Below are positions 14,792-20,315 of a DNA stretch of 20,315 nucleotides, piece by piece. The notes beneath the pieces are model-generated. The model saw nothing but the letters and a program-made list of their open reading frames with translations. It searched no databases and was not told the origin of the DNA. The stretch is from JAQBGV01 sp032128395 (GTDB lineage Bacteria; Planctomycetota; UBA8108; UBA1146). The translations under genes were made by a program, and so were the position numbers. The stretch lies in assembly GCA_032128395.1 (NCBI GenBank), contig JAQBGV010000208.1, forward strand, positions 1-20,315, read 5' to 3'. Every line of letters starts with the position of its first letter. The stretch's first letter is position 1.

Positions 14792-17026
14792 TCACATCAG
14801 CCCCACTGGATCGACATCCACCACCACCTTCGTCGTGCTCCAGCGCGCCTTGGACCAGGCGATCGTTCTCGCTGCTCGATGGAGGGGTGCTCGCTCGCGT
14901 GATTTGATCAACAAGTGATGGCGGAAGCGTCCCCTCAATCTTGTGAACGGTGCGGGGGCGGGGCCGAGGACCATCACGCCTTGGATCGCGAGACGGTCGA
15001 GTGTGCGTCGGAATTCTTCCGCGGTCTGGAGGGAGCGAGACTCCGACGGATCCTCGCACAGGATGCGAACGAGGTATCCGTACGGCGGGTAGTGGAGGAG
15101 CCGGCGAGTCGCCGCCTCCTGCTGCCGTACGATCTCGAGGTCCTGGCGCGCCGCCGCTACGAGGGCATAGTGCTCCGGCTGCCGCGTCTGGATGACAACG
15201 CGTCCCGGGCGATCGCCGCGTCCCGCACGACCCGCGACCTGACAAAGGAGTTGGGCGGTGCGCTCCGCAGCGCGAAAGTCGGGCAGCGTGAGGGCGATGT
15301 CGGCATCGATCACCCCGACGAGTGTCACCCCCGGGATGTCGTGTCCCTTCGCAACCATTTGGGTGCCGACGAGGATTCGCGTCTCCCCCGAGCGGAACCG
15401 GGCGATGATCTCCTCGAGTCGGCGCCCCGAGGTCGCAGTGTCGCGGTCGAGGCGCCCGACCGTGGTGTGGGGAAAGAGCGCGGCGAGGGACTCCTCGATC
15501 CGCTCGGTCCCGGCCCGGGTTCGACGGATCCCCGGAAAGGAACAGTCGGGGCAGGTGAGTGGGATCGACCCGACCGTTCCACAGTAGTGACAGAGGGAGC
15601 GGTCATCCCGCTTGTGGTAGGTCAAAGCGATGTCGCATTCGCCGCAGCTGAGCTGGAACCCGCACCGCGGGCAGTGAATCCGCCGGGCGAACCCCCTGCG
15701 ATTGAGGAAGAGGAGCGCCTGCTCATCGCGCGCGACCACCTCGCGCAGTCGCTCGACGAGCTTCGAGCCGAGGAGGGGAATGGCACCGCTCGCGGGGACC
15801 GGCTCGATTCGGCGGTCGACGATCTCGACCGTGGCGCGCCCGTGTCCAGTGACGCGGTTGGGGAGGAGCAGCCTGGTGTAGCGGCTCCGGGCGACGTTTT
15901 CTTGCGACTCGAGCGAGGGCGTGGCAGAGCCGAGAACCACCGGGATTCCTAGCTGCGAAGCGCGGACCACGGCGAGGTCGCGGGCGTGGTAGCGAGGGGC
16001 ATTCTCCTGCTTGTAGCTCTCTTCGTGGCATTCGTCGACGACGATGAGGCCGAGCTCGGGGATCGGAGCGAAGATGGCGCTGCGGGCACCGATCGCCACC
16101 CGGACCTCGCGCCCTCGCAGGCGTCCGTAGTGCATCGATCGTTCGATCGGGGTCAGCAGCGAATGCAGGACGGCGACCTCGCCGAGCCGCTCTCGAAATT
16201 TCTGCACCGTCTGCGGGGTGAGCGAAATCTCGGGGAGGAGAACCAACGCCCCCCGCCCAGCGGCGAGCGCGGTGCGGATCGCGTGCAAGTACACCTCCGT
16301 CTTCCCGCTCCCGGTCACTCCTTCGAGGAGGAAGGGAGAGAAGCGCGGAGGGGCGAGAGCGCGCTGGATCGCATCGACCGCGTTCCGCTGCTCGGGAGTG
16401 AGCGCATAGGGGGGAGGAGTTCGCCAGGGTGCCTCGCCCGTCACCGGGACGGGTCCCGCGTCGAGCCCTCCGAACTCGCGGGGCGCAGCCCGGACGATCT
16501 CGAGAGCGCCGCGCTTCGCGAGGGTCTTCGCCGAACTCTCGCCGGCACAGGCACCGGAGAGCAGCTCGTCGAGGGGGAGCGCACCTCCAGCAGCAGAGAG
16601 GACCGCGATGATGCGGGCCCGCGCCTCGGCCCCGGTCCCCTTCCCGCACTCACCCGCGCCCTCGATTCTCCGCGCCCAGCGGATCGAGCGACGTCGTCCC
16701 TCCCGGACACCCCGCGGTACTGCGGATTCGATCACCTCACCGACCGAGCAGAGGTAGTAGTCGGCGGTCCAACGGATCAGTGCGAGGAGGTCGGGCTCGA
16801 GGAGGGGAACGTCGTCGAGGACCGCTTCGATCTCCTTCGGGAAGTCGTGTCGCTTCTCGGCGCTGCGCTCGATGCAGTATCCGATCCGCAATCCGCGTCC
16901 GAACGGCACGCGGACCCGCGCGCCGGGGACCACCGACTCTTCGAGGTCCGGAGGGACGGAGTAGTCGAAGAGATCGGGAACCGGGATCGCGAGGGCGATT
17001 CTGGCGTAGGGGAGCGGCGAGACCAC
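14792..17026 (-). CDS. priA: Primosomal protein N' (replication restart helicase PriA)
   Basis: 744 aa from GTG 17026, preceded by AAGGAAGG. PriA recognises stalled forks and D-loops and reloads the replisome. Seen: the 3'-DNA-binding domain (YARIALAIPVPDLFDYSVP, GARVRVPFGRG; residues 7-46), Walker A GVTGSGKT (236-243), the DEAH-box equivalent DECH (331-334) in VVDECHEESYKQENAPRYHARD, the GSATPS motif (366-371), eight zinc-binding cysteines (452, 455, 461, 464, 479, 482, 492, 495), and helicase motifs V/VI (GTQMVAKGHD, QVAGRAGRGDRPG). The usual third residue of DEEH is Cys here. The open frame extends 161 codons further upstream but that part is not PriA-like. Divergent from the methyltransferase-bsh operon and convergent with HU. 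Confidence 0.96.
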   Translation of the reverse strand: MVSPLPYARIALAIPVPDLFDYSVPPDLEESVVPGARVRVPFGRGLRIGYCIERSAEKRHDFPKEIEAVLDDVPLLEPDLLALIRWTADYYLCSVGEVIESAVPRGVREGRRRSIRWARRIEGAGECGKGTGAEARARIIAVLSAAGGALPLDELLSGACAGESSAKTLAKRGALEIVRAAPREFGGLDAGPVPVTGEAPWRTPPPYALTPEQRNAVDAIQRALAPPRFSPFLLEGVTGSGKTEVYLHAIRTALAAGRGALVLLPEISLTPQTVQKFRERLGEVAVLHSLLTPIERSMHYGRLRGREVRVAIGARSAIFAPIPELGLIVVDECHEESYKQENAPRYHARDLAVVRASQLGIPVVLGSATPSLESQENVARSRYTRLLLPNRVTGHGRATVEIVDRRIEPVPASGAIPLLGSKLVERLREVVARDEQALLFLNRRGFARRIHCPRCGFQLSCGECDIALTYHKRDDRSLCHYCGTVGSIPLTCPDCSFPGIRRTRAGTERIEESLAALFPHTTVGRLDRDTATSGRRLEEIIARFRSGETRILVGTQMVAKGHDIPGVTLVGVIDADIALTLPDFRAAERTAQLLCQVAGRAGRGDRPGRVVIQTRQPEHYALVAAARQDLEIVRQQEAATRRLLHYPPYGYLVRILCEDPSESRSLQTAEEFRRTLDRLAIQGVMVLGPAPAPFTRLRGRFRHHLLIKSRERAPLHRAARTIAWSKARWSTTKVVVDVDPVGLM

Positions 17027-17041
17027 GAATGACCCTTCCTT

Positions 17042-17058
17042 CCATCGGGGACCGATGG
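17042..17058. promoter_or_regulatory. Inverted repeat just upstream of priA
   Basis: CCATCGG and CCGATGG form a perfect 7-bp dyad with a 3-bp centre, 16 bp upstream of the priA start codon. It could be an operator or a 5'-UTR hairpin. Confidence 0.35.
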
Positions 17059-17126
17059 GAGCGCCCAGGCACCGCGGGGGCAAGAGACGCTTGCGAAGTT
17101 GGCTTGCGGCAGAACTCAGAGCGGGG

Positions 17127-17190
17127 AGGATGGAGGGTCCACGAGCGGTCGTGACCCACCCTCCTGCCGGGGATGGGGGCAGATCAGGAG
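17127..17190 (+). promoter_or_regulatory. Leader of the methyltransferase-bsh operon with two mutually exclusive hairpins
   Basis: Hairpin 1 (17127-17165) pairs AGGA-TGGA-GGGT-(C)-CACGA with TCGTG-ACCC-A-CCC-TCCT around GCGG, with a bulge and two mismatches. Hairpin 2 would use CTCCTGCC (17161-17168) to pair with GGC (17178-17180) and with the Shine-Dalgarno AGGAG (17186-17190). Since CTCCT cannot do both, formation of hairpin 1 would free the ribosome site. The pairing is visible; regulation is inferred. Confidence 0.35.
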
Positions 17191-17197
17191 ATGTACA

Positions 17198-17971
17198 TTG
17201 CTCGATCCGGCCCCCGCCCCGGTTCCCGACGACTGGTACCGTCGCTCGTTCGGCGGCGACTATCTGCGGGTGTACCGACGGCGGAGCGAGGAGGCCGCCC
17301 GCGAGGAGGCGGGATTCGCGGTCGGGAAGTTGGGCCTCAGGTCCGGGGAGAGGGTGCTCGATCTCGCGTGCGGAGCGGGGCGACACAGCGCACCGCTCGC
17401 GGCGGCCGGACTCCGGGTGATCGGTCTCGACCTCTCCCGCCCCCTGCTCACCGAGGCGCGGGCGAAGCTCGGCCCCGGTGTGCCCCTCGTCGTCGCGGAC
17501 ATGCGTCATCTCCCGTTCGCACCGGTCTTCCAGGCGGTCGTCAGCTTTTTTACGAGCTTCGGATACTTCGCGGGCACGGAGGATGACGAGCGCGTCATCG
17601 CGGAGATCGCGCGGGTCGTGGTTCCCGGAGGCGGTCTCCTCCTCGATCTCCCCGACCGCGATGCGACCATCGACCGCCTGATTCCCGCGAGCAAGCGGGA
17701 GGAGGACGGACTGCAGATCGAGGAGCGGCGGTGGCTCACCTCCGACCGACTGCGGGTCGAGAAGGAGATTCGGGTCCGGTCACCGGGGGGAAGCGGAGAG
17801 AAACGGTATCACGAGTCGGTCCGCCTCTACTCCCACGACGAGATCGAGGGGCTGCTGTCGAAGGCGGGGTGGCAGCTGGTCTCGGTGTACGGCGACTTCT
17901 CGGGTGCCCGGTGGCGTGCGGGGGAAGGTCCGCGGATGATGATGGTCGCGCGACGAGAGGATCCTCGATGA
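17198..17971 (+). CDS. Class I SAM-dependent methyltransferase, first gene of the bacillithiol operon
   Basis: 257 aa from TTG 17198, with AGGAG 7 bases upstream; the frame continues further upstream but without coding character. SAM-binding motif I is VLDLACGAGRHS (53-64), followed by the acidic residue D78 in VIGLDLS, then VVADMRHLPF, VVSFFTSFGYF and the late motif VVPGGGLLLDLPD. The C-terminus contains a mixed sheet (RVEKEIRV, KRYHESVRLYSHDEIEGLL) as in small-molecule methyltransferases. Its stop overlaps the bshC start (ATGA). Because it is coupled to bshC and bshB, the best guess is the N-methyltransferase that turns bacillithiol into N-methyl-bacillithiol, as described for Chlorobi (NmbA). 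That role is inference; the fold assignment is firm. Confidence 0.88.
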   Translation: MLDPAPAPVPDDWYRRSFGGDYLRVYRRRSEEAAREEAGFAVGKLGLRSGERVLDLACGAGRHSAPLAAAGLRVIGLDLSRPLLTEARAKLGPGVPLVVADMRHLPFAPVFQAVVSFFTSFGYFAGTEDDERVIAEIARVVVPGGGLLLDLPDRDATIDRLIPASKREEDGLQIEERRWLTSDRLRVEKEIRVRSPGGSGEKRYHESVRLYSHDEIEGLLSKAGWQLVSVYGDFSGARWRAGEGPRMMMVARREDPR

Positions 17972-19599
17972 GCGATGTTCGGATGGTGGCGTGGGCCGAA
18001 GGGGACCGGCTCCTTCGATTCCGGGCCGAGCGCAGCCCCGAGGCGGAGGGGCTCTTCGGAGCGATCCCTCGCGACCGCGAGCAGCTTGTCGCGGCGGCTC
18101 GGGCGCGGATCCCCGACCCTGAGCGCCGCCGCGTCGCCCTCGCCGCGCTCCGTCCCCGCTGGGAAGAGCTCGAACTCCCCGCCGTGGCGCGAAAGGCCAT
18201 CGCTCGCCTGGAGGATCCTGAGACGCGCATCGTGATCGCCGGGCAACAGCCCGCGCTCTGGGGTGGGCCACTGATGCTCGCGATCAAGGCGCTGAGCGTG
18301 ATCCGCGTCGCGGAAGAGCTCACCAGTGCTGGGCTCCCCGCGGTACCCCTCTTCTGGATCGCCTCCGAGGACCACGATGCAAAAGAGTTCCGGGGCGGGA
18401 GCGTCGTCTTGCGGGATGGGCCCCCGGTCGAACTCGGAAGTCCATTCGATCCGGGCCGGAGGATGCTCGGAACCCTCGAGCACCGACACGACCAACGCAC
18501 CCGTTTGGCGGCGATCGAACCGCTCCTCGCGGCGGCCCCACACGGTGATTGCCTGCGCGATCGCCTCTCTCGGATTCTTGCCGACCGCCCGGTCGATGAG
18601 TTCCAAAAGCTATGGATCGAACTTTTTGGCGGGCGCGGGCTCCTTCCGGTTCGACCGGAGTGGTTGCGCTCGCTCGCCCGACCCTGGATCGAGTCCGAGC
18701 TCGCCGCGCCCGGTGCTCTCGCTGCCGAAGTCGACCGAGGAATCGCCCGACTGAGCGAGAATGCACTTCCGGTTCCGATCCCCGAGCCGGCCGAGTTCCC
18801 GTTCTTCTGGGTCGATGGAGAAGGTGCTCGGCACCGGTTGCGTCGAGAGGGAGAGCAGGTCCGAATCGGTGGACGCGATGGGCAGCTCCGTTCCATCTCC
18901 GAACTCTCACAGGAACTCGTTCGCGATCCCGACCGAGCCTCGCCGGACGCCCTGCTGCGCCCGCTCGTCCAGGACGCCATTCTCGAGCCCGCGGTCTCGG
19001 TGCTCGGCCCGACCGAGTTTGCGTATCATCTCGAACTGCTCGAGGCGTACCCCGCGCGAAATCTCCAGCGACCGGTGCTCCTGCCGCGCGCGCGGGTCCG
19101 GATCCTCGATCGAGACGACGAAGAGATACTCCGGGGTCTTGGTATCGACCCTGCCAGCCTCGCCCCCGGCGACACCGCGGCCGATCGAGTGCCCTCGCCC
19201 GAGGCCGGACGCCGTCGGGAGGAGCTTTCGGAGGGAGCGGAGCGATTCGTCGTCCTCGTCGAGAAGTGGGCCGCGGACGACGAGCTGGAGCCCGCCCTCC
19301 GCAAGCGCTGCGACCGGCTCGGCCGCCGCCTGCGCGATGACCTGCGGAAGCTCGGGGACGCGCTCGGGCGCGGGGCAGCCCAGGATGTCGTCGCCGAGCG
19401 CCTGGCGGTCGAGAGAGTGCTCGCGCGCCTCTTTCCCGGGGGCGAAGAGGGCGAACGTTCCGCGGCGCTCCTCGGCTTCCTCCTCGATTACGGGGAGAGT
19501 GGTCTCGACGCGATCCATCGCTGCGCAGATCCCGGCGACGGGCAGCTCCGCCTCCTCGTCCTCGACCGAAAGAAGGAGATCTGTCGCGATGGGGTCTGA
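17968..19599 (+). CDS. bshC: Bacillithiol biosynthesis cysteine-adding enzyme BshC
   Basis: 543 aa from ATG 17968, overlapping the methyltransferase stop by 4 bases and with GAGAGG upstream. BshC ligates cysteine to glucosaminyl-malate in the last step of bacillithiol synthesis. Family hallmarks: VIAGQQPALWGGPLMLAIKALSVI, with the Rossmann-like core; VPLFWIASEDHDAKEF (HD/EDHD region); FPFFWVDGEGARHRLRR; LLRPLVQDAILEPAVSVLGPTEFAYHLELLEAY; and a C-terminal coiled coil (about 400-490) followed by an RLFPGGEEGERS segment. Length matches the family. The next gene, bshB, overlaps its end by 11 bases. bshA, the first enzyme of the pathway, is not in the window. Confidence 0.95.
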   Translation: MSDVRMVAWAEGDRLLRFRAERSPEAEGLFGAIPRDREQLVAAARARIPDPERRRVALAALRPRWEELELPAVARKAIARLEDPETRIVIAGQQPALWGGPLMLAIKALSVIRVAEELTSAGLPAVPLFWIASEDHDAKEFRGGSVVLRDGPPVELGSPFDPGRRMLGTLEHRHDQRTRLAAIEPLLAAAPHGDCLRDRLSRILADRPVDEFQKLWIELFGGRGLLPVRPEWLRSLARPWIESELAAPGALAAEVDRGIARLSENALPVPIPEPAEFPFFWVDGEGARHRLRREGEQVRIGGRDGQLRSISELSQELVRDPDRASPDALLRPLVQDAILEPAVSVLGPTEFAYHLELLEAYPARNLQRPVLLPRARVRILDRDDEEILRGLGIDPASLAPGDTAADRVPSPEAGRRREELSEGAERFVVLVEKWAADDELEPALRKRCDRLGRRLRDDLRKLGDALGRGAAQDVVAERLAVERVLARLFPGGEEGERSAALLGFLLDYGESGLDAIHRCADPGDGQLRLLVLDRKKEICRDGV

Positions 19600-20254
19600 A
19601 ATCACAGGGGTAGACATCCTCGTCATCGCAGCGCATCCCGACGACGCCGAGCTCTGCGTCGGTGGAACCTTACTCGTCGCGAAGGACCGTGGCCTCCGCA
19701 CCGCGGTCGTCGATCTGACCCGTGGTGAGCTGTCTTCGCGCGGTGACCCGGTCACCAGGGAGAGCGAGACTGCCTGCGCGACCGAGCTCCTCCGCCTCGA
19801 GGATCGCGTGAACCTCGACCTCGGAGATGGGACCATCCGCGACCGCGACGATGCCCGGTGCGCCCTCGTGGGCGAGATCCGTCGGCTGCGACCGAGGCTC
19901 GTGCTCGCGCCGTGGCGCGACGACCTCCACCCCGATCACGCGGGAGCGGGAGAGCTCGCCTACCGGAGCTTTTACCTGACCGGCGTGCGGCTCTTCGCGC
20001 CAGGGGAGTACCCCCCTTACCGGCCCCCGCAGCTCGGGTACTACATGGGGCACACACCTTTCGAGCCGAGTGTCGTGGTCGACATTTCCGAGGTCTGGTC
20101 GCGCAAGGTCCAGTTGATCCACGCGTATGGATCCCAGTTCCATCGCCCCGGCGTCGAAGGCCCACCGACAAAAATCTCGCGTCCCGATTTCATCGCCTAT
20201 GTCGAGGGGCGGGCTCGCGAGTACGGCATGCGTGCGGGGGGTTTCCCTCGGTGA
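19589..20254 (+). CDS. bshB: N-acetylglucosaminyl-malate deacetylase BshB (PIG-L/LmbE family)
   Basis: 221 aa from ATG 19589, overlapping the end of bshC by 11 bases; AAGGAG lies 10 bases upstream inside bshC. The zinc-binding motif AAHPDDAELCVGGTL sits at the N-terminus, DLTRGELSSRGDPVTRESE follows, then APWRDDLHPDHAGAGEL with the third zinc ligand, and a C-terminal segment with YGSQFHRP and FIAYVEGRAREYGMRAG typical of BshB1. It deacetylates GlcNAc-malate to give the BshC substrate. Placement next to bshC makes the BshB assignment secure over other LmbE-like deacetylases. Confidence 0.95.
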   Translation: MGSEITGVDILVIAAHPDDAELCVGGTLLVAKDRGLRTAVVDLTRGELSSRGDPVTRESETACATELLRLEDRVNLDLGDGTIRDRDDARCALVGEIRRLRPRLVLAPWRDDLHPDHAGAGELAYRSFYLTGVRLFAPGEYPPYRPPQLGYYMGHTPFEPSVVVDISEVWSRKVQLIHAYGSQFHRPGVEGPPTKISRPDFIAYVEGRAREYGMRAGGFPR

Positions 20255-20315
20255 ACCGATTCGGTTTCAGGATCCACCGGCGGTTGCGGACCCCGTCTCT
20301 TGGATCGTCGGAGAG
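20251..20315 (+). CDS. Possible further operon gene, N-terminal fragment only
   Basis: GTG 20251 overlaps the bshB stop (GTGA), the same coupling used elsewhere in this operon, and the frame is open to the window edge (starting VNRFGFRIHRRLRTP). The predicted start is basic, but too short to identify and unlike a BshA N-terminus. A weak dyad (AACCG/CGGTT) in the same place could equally belong to a 3' UTR. Confidence 0.3.
   Translation, partial: MNRFGFRIHRRLRTPSLGSSE

Noticed and set aside
17027..17509. 161-codon N-terminal extension of PriA
   Set aside because: It does not resemble PriA, covers the divergent promoter region, and the GTG at 17026 has a ribosome site and gives normal family length.
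18320..19636. 438-codon open frame on the minus strand opposite bshC
   Set aside because: Its Arg/Pro/Gly-rich translation is typical of antisense to GC-rich coding DNA, and bshC is unambiguous.

Overview
The window is a GC-rich bacterial chromosome segment with tightly packed genes and many GTG/TTG starts. The lineage is probably Planctomycetota or a close relative. This is an inference from the secreted seven-repeat FG-GAP proteins ending in two GDANDDG dockerin-like calcium motifs plus a Pro/Cys tail, from DUF3142 and 'CGPDFP' TPR proteins, and from selenocysteine and bacillithiol genes occurring together. No rRNA or other marker is present to settle it.

Left part (1-7.5 kb): the tail of one FG-GAP/dockerin protein, a DUF4143-type AAA ATPase with its own promoter and palindromic operator, then a complete second FG-GAP/dockerin paralog. 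The 3' ends of the two paralogs form a direct repeat of about 437 bp flanking the ATPase. Convergent to these is a minus-strand pair: a DUF3142 protein and a large exported TPR-like protein that overlaps it by 26 bp. Upstream of that pair is a roughly 590 bp stretch that looks coding but is broken by apparent frameshifts.

Middle part (7.5-13.9 kb): a selenocysteine locus. A tRNA-Sec gene (anticodon TCA, long variable arm, encoded CCA) lies on the minus strand. A minus-strand operon DUF3108 - selA - selD - TPR protein follows further right. selD reads through an in-frame TGA at the catalytic position (residue 17) with a SECIS-like hairpin after it, so SelD itself appears to be a selenoprotein; a standard gene call would start too late and lose the active site. 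selB is not in the window. Between the tRNA and the operon lies a plus-strand pair of overlapping, paralogous kinase-fold genes that both lack the usual catalytic Asp/Asn. Their ribosome-binding site is fully buried in a 9-bp stem, downstream of a run of nine Gs.

Right part (13.9-20.3 kb): a single-gene HU unit with promoter, leader hairpin and strong terminators, then priA on the minus strand. Divergent from priA is a plus-strand operon of SAM methyltransferase - bshC - bshB with overlapping reading frames. This makes the last steps of bacillithiol synthesis, and the methyltransferase is a good candidate for the N-methylation that gives N-methyl-bacillithiol. A further overlapping frame may begin at the right edge.
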